Origin: Oscillospiraceae bacterium
Lineage (GTDB): Bacteria > Bacillota_A > Clostridia > Oscillospirales > Oscillospiraceae
Length of the DNA stretch: 11,400 bases
NCBI GenBank assembly: GCA_902789835.1
Contig: CADAPN010000055.1
Location: forward strand, 1-11,400
Reading direction: 5' to 3'
Positions 1-6,756 of this stretch are shown here, one piece after another (the first letter of the stretch is position 1; every line of letters starts with the position of its first letter). The notes under the pieces are model-generated. The model saw only the letters and a program-made list of their open reading frames with translations. It was not told the DNA's origin and made no database searches. The translations under genes were made by a program, and so were the position numbers.

Positions 1-93
1 CTTCACCGCGCCCAGGTAGTTGCCCAGATGCAGGTCGCCGGAAGGCTGAATGCCGGACAGCATTACTTTTTTTCTTTCTGTCTGCTGATCCAT
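1..93 (-). CDS. trpS: Tryptophanyl-tRNA synthetase, N-terminal 31 codons (continues beyond the window)
   Basis: TrpRS is a cytoplasmic class I synthetase that charges tRNA-Trp with tryptophan using ATP. Only the start is visible. Reading leftwards from the ATG at 93-91, the peptide begins MDQQTERKK and runs into VMLSGIQPSGDLHLGNYLG, the highly characteristic TrpRS opening with its class I HIGH-type signature (HLGN, residues 22-25). A GGAG ribosome binding site lies about 9 nt upstream (around 102-105), so I prefer the first Met; the in-frame Met at residue 11 has no comparable site. The gene diverges from gltX. It has its own promoter at 331-359 and therefore a leader of roughly 230 nt. The rest of the gene, including its KMSKS motif, is outside the window, so intactness cannot be judged. 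Confidence 0.93.
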   Translation of the reverse strand, partial: MDQQTERKKVMLSGIQPSGDLHLGNYLGAVK

Positions 94-324
94 CTGATCG
101 ATCTCCGTTTCAAAAACTTGTAGTAGAGTGTTAGAAAAGAATGCCCGAGCCTGACTTGGATAAAACGGAAATTTCAAGCGGTATCCCCCGCCTGCGACTC
201 GCTAAAAGCCACGTTACACATGGTTGCTCGCTTGTATGGCGCCTGCGGACGCTCATGCGGCGTGGACATCAGATTTGCTGTTTTGCGAAGAATCCCGTTC
301 CTGAGAGATCCATTGCCGGACAAT
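94..324 (-). promoter_or_regulatory. Long structured 5' leader of trpS
   Basis: The predicted trpS transcript starts near 324 and the gene starts at 93, leaving about 230 untranslated nucleotides, far more than ribosome binding needs. On the transcript strand there are short GC hairpins. One is CCATG-UGUAA-CGUGG (209-223), enclosed by a GCGA/UCGC pairing (194-197 with 228-231). Another is a GCGG/CCGC stem (178-181 with 188-191). Leaders of this length in front of synthetase genes in Bacillota are often T-box riboswitches. The segment at 178-189 reads GGGGGAUACCGC on the transcript, close to the T-box core GGGUGGUACCGC but without the UGG that pairs with the tRNA CCA end. I found no convincing terminator. 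The leader is real if the promoter is right; its regulatory class is unknown. No protein-coding gene is apparent here. Confidence 0.45.
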
Positions 325-330
325 CGATTT

Positions 331-359
331 ATTGTAACAGAATAAGTTGTGCTTGACAA
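331..359 (-). promoter_or_regulatory. Sigma-A promoter of trpS
   Basis: On the minus strand the -35 box TTGTCA (359-354) and the -10 box TACAAT (336-331) are separated by exactly 17 bp. A transcription start is expected near 324. The -35 box overlaps the gltX -35 box on the opposite strand. Confidence 0.7.
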
Positions 360-381
360 CAGGAAAAATGTAAAATATTAT
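353..381 (+). promoter_or_regulatory. Sigma-A promoter of the gltX gene cluster
   Basis: Consensus -35 TTGACA (353-358), a 17-bp spacer and -10 TATTAT (376-381) predict a start near 388. This is about 84 nt before the gltX start codon and well placed to serve the tightly spaced genes from gltX to the GH3 glycosidase. Confidence 0.8.
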
Positions 382-387
382 AAAGAA

Positions 388-471
388 ACTCAGATCCGCC
401 GAGGGCGGAAAAGTTCGGCTGCGGCCCTGCGAAAAAGGCCGGAAGCCTGGAAACGACAGGAGGAAGAAGCT
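388..471 (+). promoter_or_regulatory. gltX 5' untranslated region with hairpin and ribosome binding site
   Basis: The leader has a perfect 6-bp hairpin near its 5' end, TCCGCC (395-400), loop GAG, GGCGGA (404-409). It is followed by A/G-rich sequence and a strong ribosome binding site AGGAGG (458-463), 8 nt before the ATG at 472. No U-run follows the hairpin, so it is more likely a 5' stabilising element than a terminator. Confidence 0.5.
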
Positions 472-1914
472 ATGCCTGAGAAGCTTGATCTCAGCTGGTT
501 TGAAGAGATGGAGGCGCGCATCCCGAAGGGAAAGGTCGGAAACCTGCGCACGGCGCTGTATACCTGGCTGATTGCGCGCCATGCCGGCGGGACCTTTATT
601 CTTCGCATTGAGGACACGGACCAGGGCCGCCTTGTAGAGGGCGCGGTGGACGTGATCTATAAGACGATGAAGGAGTGTCACCTGGACCATGACGAGGGTC
701 CGGATGTCGGCGGCCCCGTGGCCCCCTATATCCAGACCGAGCGCAGGCCCTTTTACGGGAAGTACGCGGAGCTCCTGATCTCCCGCGGCCACGCCTATCG
801 CTGCTTCTGCGAAAAGGCGGAGAGCGAAGAGGACAGCGGGGACTTTAACCGCGGCGAGGATCCCTGCCGCAGTCTGGACCCGGCGGAGGCCGACCGCCGC
901 GCCGCGGCCGGCGAGCCCTATGTGGTGCGCCAGCGCATCCCGCACGAGGGAGAGACCGTCTTCCATGACGAGATTTTCGGCGACATCCGGGTGGAGAACA
1001 GCACCCTGGACGATCAGGTCCTGATGAAGCGGGACGGCCTGCCGACCTATAACTTCGCGAACGTGATCGACGACCACCTCATGGGCATCACCCATGTCGT
1101 CCGCGGCAGCGAGTATCTCTCCTCCGCGCCGAAGTACAACCTGCTCTACGAGGGCTTCGGCTGGGAGATTCCGAAGTATGTCCACTGCTCGCCGGTCATG
1201 CGGGACCAGCACAACAAGATGTCCAAGCGCCACGGCGACCCCTCCTATGAGGATCTGATCGCCCAGGGCTACCTCACCGACGCGGTGATCAACTACGTCG
1301 CGCTGCTGGGCTGGAGCCCCGGCGGAGAGCAGGAGATCTTCAGCCTGGATGAGCTGAAGGAGATCTTCGAAATCTCCGGCATCTCCAAGTCCCCGGCCAT
1401 CTTCGACATCGAGAAGCTGCGCTACTTTAACGCCGCCTACATCCGCGCCATGTCTCCGGAGGCCTTTGCCGCGGTGGCGGAGCCCTATATCCGTCAGGCG
1501 GTAAAGAACGAGGCCTATGACGCCGCCGCCATCGCCGCCCTACTGCAGCAGCGGACCGAGATCATGACCGAGATTCCGGAGAAGCTGGACTTCTTCGACA
1601 CGCTTCCGGAATACGACACCGAGCTCTTTGTACACAAGAAGTCCAAGTCCGACCTGGAGAGCTCCAAGGCGGTTCTGAACGAAATCATTCCGTGCTTTGA
1701 GGCGCTGAATGACTGGTCGGATGAGAAGATCCTTGCCGCCATGACCGAGCTTGCCGAAAAGTGGGAGGTCAAGAACGCCAAGGTCATGTGGCCGGTGCGC
1801 ATTGCGGCCGCGGGCAAGGCCGTGACGCCGGGCGGCGCGGTGGAGATCTGCCGCATCCTCGGCAAGGACGAAACCCTGCGCCGGCTGCGCATTGCCCTGG
1901 AGAAGCTGAGCTGA
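472..1914 (+). CDS. gltX: Glutamyl-tRNA synthetase (GltX-like) with an aberrant N-terminus lacking HIGH
   Basis: GluRS attaches glutamate to tRNA-Glu (and tRNA-Gln in non-discriminating forms) in the cytoplasm using ATP. The 480-residue length is normal. Visible motifs are GNLRTALY (23-30), RIEDTD (45-50), a Cys-rich zinc-type site with C111, C113 and C132, YNFANVIDDHLMGITHVVRGSEY (193-215, the amino-acid and acceptor-stem region), KMSKR (249-253) and an all-helical anticodon-binding C-terminus with TPGGA (452-456). The odd part is residues 1-22. Where family members carry a strand and R-F-A-P-S-P-T-G-x-x-H-[IV]-G, this protein reads EMEARIPKGKVGN, so the first class I signature histidine is missing. 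I translated the neighbouring frames and the missing motif is not there. The start follows AGGAGG at 458-463. Identity as a GluRS-family protein is secure; activity is uncertain. It may be a degenerate or specialised second copy, or the 5' end may be misassembled. Confidence 0.85.
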   Translation: MPEKLDLSWFEEMEARIPKGKVGNLRTALYTWLIARHAGGTFILRIEDTDQGRLVEGAVDVIYKTMKECHLDHDEGPDVGGPVAPYIQTERRPFYGKYAELLISRGHAYRCFCEKAESEEDSGDFNRGEDPCRSLDPAEADRRAAAGEPYVVRQRIPHEGETVFHDEIFGDIRVENSTLDDQVLMKRDGLPTYNFANVIDDHLMGITHVVRGSEYLSSAPKYNLLYEGFGWEIPKYVHCSPVMRDQHNKMSKRHGDPSYEDLIAQGYLTDAVINYVALLGWSPGGEQEIFSLDELKEIFEISGISKSPAIFDIEKLRYFNAAYIRAMSPEAFAAVAEPYIRQAVKNEAYDAAAIAALLQQRTEIMTEIPEKLDFFDTLPEYDTELFVHKKSKSDLESSKAVLNEIIPCFEALNDWSDEKILAAMTELAEKWEVKNAKVMWPVRIAAAGKAVTPGGAVEICRILGKDETLRRLRIALEKLS

Positions 1915-1917
1915 CCC

Positions 1918-2685
1918 ATGCCGGATCCCTTTGTGAGAATGGCGATCCTGTACGGCGATGCCGCCATGGAGCGTCTCCGCGGCGCACGGGTCGCGGTCTT
2001 CGGCATCGGCGGTGTGGGCGGCTATGCGGTGGAAGCCCTGGCCCGCTCGGGCATCGGGGCGCTGGACCTTGTGGACCATGACCGGGTCAGCTTCTCCAAC
2101 CTGAACCGCCAGATCATCGCCACCCGTTCAAGTCTCGGCCGCCTGAAGGTCGAGGTCGCCGCCGAGCGGATCCGGGACATCAATCCGGACTGTACGGTTC
2201 GGACGTATCAGACCTTCTTCCTGCCGGAGACGGCGGGGGAGTTCGACTTTTCCGACTACGACTACGTGGTGGACGCGGTGGACACGGTGACGGCAAAGCT
2301 CCTGCTCGCCGAAAAGGCACAGGAGGCAAACGTGCCGATCATCTCGGCCATGGGGACCGGGAACAAGCTGCACCCCGACCGGCTGGAGGTTGCGGACCTC
2401 TATGAGACCGCGGAGTGCCCTCTTGCCCGCATCATGCGCAAGGAAGCGCGGAAGCGCGGGATCAGCCGCCTGAAGGTGGTTTACTCAAAAGAGACGCCGC
2501 TGACACCGCGGAGCGCCGAAACGGAGGAAACGGAGACCGATTGCCCGGAGCCGGAGGAGAGCCGGTACGGGAAAAAACGGGTGACGCCCGGATCCACCGC
2601 CTTTGTCCCGGGGGCGGCCGGCCTGCTTCTTGCGGCCGAAGTGGTGAATGAACTTGCAGAGGAACGGAGAGTCTGTCTGCCATGA
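1918..2685 (+). CDS. tcdA: tRNA threonylcarbamoyladenosine dehydratase (TcdA/YgdL, E1-like)
   Basis: TcdA uses ATP to dehydrate t6A at position 37 of ANN-decoding tRNAs to cyclic ct6A, stabilising decoding. It belongs to the ThiF/MoeB/HesA E1-like adenylating family. Seen: a glycine-rich nucleotide loop GIGGVGG (29-35), the acidic pair in DHD (53-55), NLNRQ (61-65), which is the hallmark of this family, VDAVD (118-122), and the C-terminal PGSTAFVPGAAG (214-225). The length of 255 residues fits TcdA. Lachnospiraceae homologues I recall have a Cys-rich loop before PGSTAF; here it is replaced by an acidic stretch rich in E, T and P (about 197-206), with only one Cys. The gene starts 3 nt after gltX with only a weak ribosome binding site, suggesting translational coupling, and its stop overlaps the next start as ATGA. 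Confidence 0.9.
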   Translation: MPDPFVRMAILYGDAAMERLRGARVAVFGIGGVGGYAVEALARSGIGALDLVDHDRVSFSNLNRQIIATRSSLGRLKVEVAAERIRDINPDCTVRTYQTFFLPETAGEFDFSDYDYVVDAVDTVTAKLLLAEKAQEANVPIISAMGTGNKLHPDRLEVADLYETAECPLARIMRKEARKRGISRLKVVYSKETPLTPRSAETEETETDCPEPEESRYGKKRVTPGSTAFVPGAAGLLLAAEVVNELAEERRVCLP

Positions 2686-4004
2686 AACTGAAACTGCAGC
2701 TTTTGGAAGCGCAGCTGGAAACCCAGATTGCGCGGGCGCTTCTTTATGCCGGTGCGCTCGGCAAGTGGATGCTGACCTCCGTGATCGTCGGGGTGCTCTG
2801 CGGCCTGCTGGGCACCGCGTTTCATCTGGGCGTGGACTATGTTACCGCCCTGCGCATGCAGTACCGCTGGCTTCTGTACTGCCTGCCGCTGGCAGGACTC
2901 GGGATTGTGGGCCTGTACCATATGTTCCGGGTGGACGGACAGAGCACCAACAGCATCATCCGGGAGGTGCAGACGGGCAACGGCCTGAAAATCGCACTGA
3001 TTCCGGCTATTTTTTTCTCTACGCTGCTGACCCACCTCTGCGGCGGTTCCTCCGGACGTGAGGGCGCCGCGCTGCAGATGGGCGGCACGATCGGTTTTGA
3101 AATCGGAAAGCTTCTGCACCTGGACGATCGGGACCGCCGTACGGCGACGATGACCGGAATGGCGGCCTTCTTCGCGGCTCTCTTCGGCACGCCGATGGCG
3201 GCGACCGTCTTTGCCATGGCGGTCATCAGTGTGGGGCTGCTGTACCACGTGGCGCTGATTCCCTGCCTGGTGGCCTCGCTTACGGCCTATGCCATCTCGC
3301 TCCTGGCCGGCGTTACGCCCACACACTTTGCCGTGACCGCGCCGGCGCTGGAGTTCGTCATGCTGCTGAGGGTATCCGCGCTCGCGGCGCTGAGCGCCTG
3401 GGTCTCCAGCCTGTTCTGTGAAGTGCTGCACCAGACGGAGCACGGGATGCAGAAGCTGCTGCCGAAGGAATGGGCTCGCATCCTGGCGGGTGCCGCTCTG
3501 CTGATCGGCCTTTCGGCTCTGTTCCCTTCCGGGGATTATAACGGGGCGGGAGGCGAAGTGATCCGCCGGGCTGTGGAGGACGGCAGCGCAGTTCCGACAG
3601 CCTTCCTGCTGAAAATACTGTTCACCTGTATCACCCTGGCCGCGGGTTTCAAGGGCGGCGAAGTGGTGCCAAGCTTCTTTATCGGCGCAACCTTCGGCTG
3701 CGCGGTCGGACCGCTGCTGGGAATTCCGGCGGGCTTTGCGGCCTCTGTCGGGCTGATTGCCGTGTTCTGCGGTGCGGTGAACTGTCCTCTTGCCTCCACC
3801 TTCCTCGCGGTGGAGCTTTTCGGAGCAGACGGCCTGCTGTACTATGCCCTCGCCTGTGCGCTGAGCTATGTGCTGTCCGGCTATGACGGGCTGTATTCCA
3901 GCCAGCGTATCCTTTATGACAAGCTGAAGGCCCAGTACATCGATGTACACACCAACGCCCATCACGAGGGCCAGCACACCCCGATGGAAGAAAAATATCG
4001 CTGA
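2682..4004 (+). CDS. CLC-family anion transporter, probable CLC-F fluoride/H+ antiporter
   Basis: This is a polytopic membrane protein of 440 residues with about ten or more hydrophobic segments. The CLC fold is shown by GSSGREGAALQMG (122-134), which contains the gating glutamate E127, and by GGEVVPSFFIGATFG (325-339) and GAVNCPLASTFLAVELFG (364-381). Ordinary chloride CLCs have GSGIP, GREGP and GxFxP. Here the equivalents are STNSIIREV (88-96), GREGA and GGEVVP. To my knowledge these follow the CLC-F branch, which exports fluoride in exchange for protons. Fluoride specificity is therefore inferred from motif type. The start overlaps the tcdA stop (ATGA) and follows an AGGAACGGAG ribosome binding site. 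No fluoride riboswitch is expected inside an operon and none was seen. The C-terminus ends in a short His-rich hydrophilic tail (423-440). Confidence 0.85.
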   Translation: MKLKLQLLEAQLETQIARALLYAGALGKWMLTSVIVGVLCGLLGTAFHLGVDYVTALRMQYRWLLYCLPLAGLGIVGLYHMFRVDGQSTNSIIREVQTGNGLKIALIPAIFFSTLLTHLCGGSSGREGAALQMGGTIGFEIGKLLHLDDRDRRTATMTGMAAFFAALFGTPMAATVFAMAVISVGLLYHVALIPCLVASLTAYAISLLAGVTPTHFAVTAPALEFVMLLRVSALAALSAWVSSLFCEVLHQTEHGMQKLLPKEWARILAGAALLIGLSALFPSGDYNGAGGEVIRRAVEDGSAVPTAFLLKILFTCITLAAGFKGGEVVPSFFIGATFGCAVGPLLGIPAGFAASVGLIAVFCGAVNCPLASTFLAVELFGADGLLYYALACALSYVLSGYDGLYSSQRILYDKLKAQYIDVHTNAHHEGQHTPMEEKYR

Positions 4005-4021
4005 CGACAACGGAGGCAGAC

Positions 4022-6499
4022 ATGGAACAAACGACGGATTTCAATGGATTCGGCAGCCAGCTGCAGGATTACGAACGGAAACATATCGAGACGCTTCGCG
4101 CGTCTCTCGCGGAGTGTACGGTGCTGCTGAAGACGGACGGAAGCTTCCCCCTCGCCGAGGCCGGGGATCTTGCGCTCTTCGGGAGCGGAGCCCGGCGGAC
4201 GGTGAAGGGCGGCACGGGCTCGGGCGAGGTGAACTCCCGCTATTTTGTCACCGTGGAGGATGGTCTGAAGGCCGCGGGCTTCCGCCTGACCACCGCGGGC
4301 TGGCTGGACGCCTATGACGCGGTGCGCGCGGAGGCAAAAAAAGACTTCGTCCGCGAGATCCGGGCCCGGGCGAGACGAAACCATACCAACGCCATCATCG
4401 AGGGCATGGGGGCGGTCATGCCGGAGCCGGAATACGATCTGCCCCTGGAAGGAAGCGGTGCGGCCGCCGTGTACGTGCTTGCCCGGACTTCGGGGGAAGG
4501 AAATGACCGGGAGAATATCCCCGGGGACATCGCCCTGACCAATACGGAAGTCCGCGACATCCTCCGCCTGCAGAAGGAATACGAAAAGTTCCTTCTGGTG
4601 CTGAACGTGGGCGGACCGGTGGACCTGTCGCCGGTACTGGGCGAGGTCGGGAACATCCTGCTCCTGTCCCAGCTCGGTGTGGAGACGGGGCATGTGCTGG
4701 CCGACATCCTGCTGGGAAAGGCCAATCCCTCCGGCAAACTCGCGACCACCTGGGCCGCCTTCGGGGACTATCCCACCGTCGGGGATTTCGGTGACATGAA
4801 CGAGACACGCTACAAAGAGGGCATCTATGTCGGCTACCGCTACTTTGACTCCGCCGGTGTCACGCCGATGTTCCCCTTCGGCTTCGGCCTATCCTATACC
4901 GCGTTCGAGGTCGGCGGGGAAAAAGCGGCCCTCGACGGCGAGACCGTCACGGTTACGGCCGAGGTGAAAAATACAGGGGCCGTGCCCGGCAAGGAGACGG
5001 TCCAGGTCTATGTGTCCAAGCCGGAGGTGAAGCTGGACCAGCCGTTCCAGTGCCTCGCGGCCTTCGGAAAGACCGCGCTTCTTGCCCCCGGGGAGACGGG
5101 GCGCGTCAACATGACGCTGCGTCTTTCGGACCTGGCGTCCTATGACAGCGCGCGGGCCTGCTGGGTGCTGGAGAAGGGGGACTACTTCCTTCGCCTCGGG
5201 ACAAGCTCCGACGATACGAAACCGATTGTCCGCCTGCGCCTGGAGCAGGAGGCCGTCACGAAAAAAACGGCAAACGTCTGCGGTGTCGCGGACTTTGCCG
5301 ACTGGAAGCCGACGCTTGAGCGCATCGACATGTTTGCGCCGGATGTGCCGATCCTCACGGTGGAGCTCGGCGCGATCCCGACGGAAACGGTGGAGGACCT
5401 TGACGAGACCGAAATCGATGAAGCGGTCCGCGGCATGAGCACGGAACAGCTGATTCAGATGTCCCTCGGGGCGTACGATCCGAAAAACGGCTTCGCCGCC
5501 GTGGTGGGCACGGCAAGCTTCGCCGTCGCCGGCGCGGCGGGCGAGACCTGCGCCCTTACGAAGGAACTCGGCCTCAGGCCCCTGGTGATGGCCGACGGCC
5601 CCGCCGGCCTGCGCCTGAGCCGCGACTATGTCATGGGAGACAAGGGCCCCGAGGCGGTGGGCGGATCCTCGCTTGAGTCCATGCAGGACTTCATGCCGAA
5701 ACCGGCGAAGTGGCTGCTCTCCAGACTGGGCGGGAAGAAACGGGCGCTGGAGACGGAAATCCGGCACCAGTACACCACCGCGATCCCCATCGGAACCGCC
5801 CTGGCCCAGAGCTGGAACCCGGACTTTGCCCGCCAGTGCGGAGACATCGTCGGCGACGAGATGGAGCGGATGAACGTGGACCTGTGGCTCGCGCCCGCGC
5901 TGAACATCCACCGGAGCATCCGCTGCGGCCGGAACTTCGAGTACTTTTCCGAGGATCCGCTTCTGAGCGGCGTTTTCGCCGCGGCGCTCACCCTGGGCGT
6001 CCAGACCCATCCCGGGAGAGGCACCACCGTCAAGCACTATGCCGCAAACAACCAGGAATATAACCGCTATAACAACAACAGCATCGTCAGCGAGCGGGCC
6101 ATGCGCGAGATCTATCTCAAGGGCTTCGAGATCTGTGTCCGCGAGGCTCAGCCGCACGCCCTGATGACCTCGTACAACCTTTTAAACGGCTGCCACACCT
6201 CTGAGCATGAGGGCCTGATCCGCCGGATCCTGCGCAACGAATTCGGCTATCAGGGCATCGTCATGACCGACTGGGTCGTGACCGGCGTGACGAACAAGCG
6301 TTCAATATACCCCATTGCCAACGCCGGCCGGGTCGCGGCCGCGGGCGGGGACCTCTTCATGCCGGGAAGCCGGGGCGACGCGGACCAGATGCGCAAAGCC
6401 CTGGAGCGCGGCGTGCTGAGCGAAGAGCGGCTTCGGAAAAACGTCAGCCGGGTGATCCGGAAAATCCGTGAGCTGCAATCGGCCCGAACGGAGCTGTAA
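4022..6499 (+). CDS. Glycoside hydrolase family 3 beta-glycosidase with swapped domain order
   Basis: GH3 enzymes release terminal beta-linked sugars by a retaining double-displacement mechanism. Domain order here is reversed. An alpha/beta sandwich-type domain comes first (about 1-290, with TSGEGNDR at 156-163 and PFGFGLSYT at 285-293). A fibronectin III-like domain follows (about 297-410, VKNTGAVPGKETVQVYVS), and the TIM-barrel catalytic domain is last (about 470-820). Barrel motifs are ADGPAGLR (524-531), RNFEYFSEDP (637-646), KHYAANNQE (671-679) and the nucleophile motif MTDW with D750. E159 in the GEGxDR motif is my candidate acid/base. There is no signal peptide, so the enzyme is probably cytoplasmic and acts on imported oligosaccharides or glycosides. 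This permuted architecture is known from Ruminococcus albus and Butyrivibrio enzymes. It starts 17 nt after the CLC gene behind GGAGG. Beta-glucosidase is likeliest, but beta-xylosidase or another exo-specificity cannot be excluded. Confidence 0.93.
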   Translation: MEQTTDFNGFGSQLQDYERKHIETLRASLAECTVLLKTDGSFPLAEAGDLALFGSGARRTVKGGTGSGEVNSRYFVTVEDGLKAAGFRLTTAGWLDAYDAVRAEAKKDFVREIRARARRNHTNAIIEGMGAVMPEPEYDLPLEGSGAAAVYVLARTSGEGNDRENIPGDIALTNTEVRDILRLQKEYEKFLLVLNVGGPVDLSPVLGEVGNILLLSQLGVETGHVLADILLGKANPSGKLATTWAAFGDYPTVGDFGDMNETRYKEGIYVGYRYFDSAGVTPMFPFGFGLSYTAFEVGGEKAALDGETVTVTAEVKNTGAVPGKETVQVYVSKPEVKLDQPFQCLAAFGKTALLAPGETGRVNMTLRLSDLASYDSARACWVLEKGDYFLRLGTSSDDTKPIVRLRLEQEAVTKKTANVCGVADFADWKPTLERIDMFAPDVPILTVELGAIPTETVEDLDETEIDEAVRGMSTEQLIQMSLGAYDPKNGFAAVVGTASFAVAGAAGETCALTKELGLRPLVMADGPAGLRLSRDYVMGDKGPEAVGGSSLESMQDFMPKPAKWLLSRLGGKKRALETEIRHQYTTAIPIGTALAQSWNPDFARQCGDIVGDEMERMNVDLWLAPALNIHRSIRCGRNFEYFSEDPLLSGVFAAALTLGVQTHPGRGTTVKHYAANNQEYNRYNNNSIVSERAMREIYLKGFEICVREAQPHALMTSYNLLNGCHTSEHEGLIRRILRNEFGYQGIVMTDWVVTGVTNKRSIYPIANAGRVAAAGGDLFMPGSRGDADQMRKALERGVLSEERLRKNVSRVIRKIRELQSARTEL

Positions 6500-6665
6500 A
6501 CCGACGGCGGCATGTCTTCCGGGCAGAATACTGAAGCATGGATGAAAAAACATCAAAAATAGGAGCATAAGCTCTCGTTTATTCGCATATTGGTTGAATA
6601 TTCACGAATAATTGCATATATTTCGAAAGATTTCCTTAAATCCTGTATAATTTTTCAGAATGTAC
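6500..6665 (+). promoter_or_regulatory. AT-rich intergenic region with inverted repeats
   Basis: About 160 nt between the GH3 gene and the transporter promoter, markedly richer in A/T than the genes on either side. It holds a weak stem (CATG-t-CTTC, 6511-6519, with GAAGCATG, 6533-6540) without a U-run. It also has a perfect 10-bp palindrome TGAATATTCA (6595-6604), nested inside a TTATTCG/CGAATAA inverted repeat (6579-6585 and 6605-6611). The repeats may be an operator for the transporter operon. I see no gene here and no convincing rho-independent terminator for the upstream genes. Confidence 0.45.
6623..6651 (+). promoter_or_regulatory. Possible upstream promoter of the transporter operon
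   Basis: A perfect -10 TATAAT (6646-6651) lies 17 bp after a weak -35 TCGAAA (6623-6628), just downstream of the palindromes. The -35 match is poor, so this is a secondary candidate. Confidence 0.35.
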
Positions 6666-6694
6666 TTGACAAACCGAAACCGGAGTGCTATGAT
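6666..6694 (+). promoter_or_regulatory. Main sigma-A promoter of the amino-acid transporter operon
   Basis: Consensus -35 TTGACA (6666-6671), a 17-bp spacer and -10 TATGAT (6689-6694) preceded by TGC, an extended -10. The start is expected near 6701. The transcript would open with a small hairpin TGTCC/GGACA (6701-6705 with 6713-6717). Confidence 0.8.
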
Positions 6695-6756
6695 GCGCAA
6701 TGTCCTGATGAGGGACAGTTTCGAATCGATTACAGATGAAAGAAGAGGAAAGCGAA

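Noticed and set aside
178..189. Canonical T-box riboswitch for trpS
   Set aside because: The core match is 10 of 12 bases, but the lost UGG is the part that pairs with the tRNA acceptor end. I could not build stem I, a UGG specifier loop or a terminator, so it is kept only as an undefined leader.
141..356. Small plus-strand open frame upstream of gltX
   Set aside because: No ribosome binding site, no recognisable domain, and it runs through both promoters of the divergent region.
349..471. Extended N-terminus for the gltX product starting at a TTG-type codon near 349
   Set aside because: The extension lies upstream of and across the -35/-10 boxes and the leader hairpin, has low-complexity basic sequence, adds no HIGH motif, and the AGGAGG at 458-463 clearly serves the ATG at 472.
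4889..6157. Long open frames on the minus strand opposite the GH3, CLC and gltX genes
   Set aside because: They are opposite-strand shadows of GC-rich genes: composition is skewed to R, H, G and P, there are no ribosome binding sites, and no recognisable motif appears, while the plus-strand frames carry clear family signatures.
6511..6540. Intrinsic terminator for the gltX-to-GH3 gene run
   Set aside because: The stem has a bulge and a large loop, and is followed by A-runs rather than U-runs on the plus strand. Termination of this run remains undefined.
6701..6727. Hammerhead ribozyme (CTGATGAG ... CGAA near the transporter transcript 5' end)
   Set aside because: Stem II would be four pairs with two G-U, the GAAA box reads GAAT, and no stem I or stem III partners or cleavage triplet fit. 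The match looks like chance.
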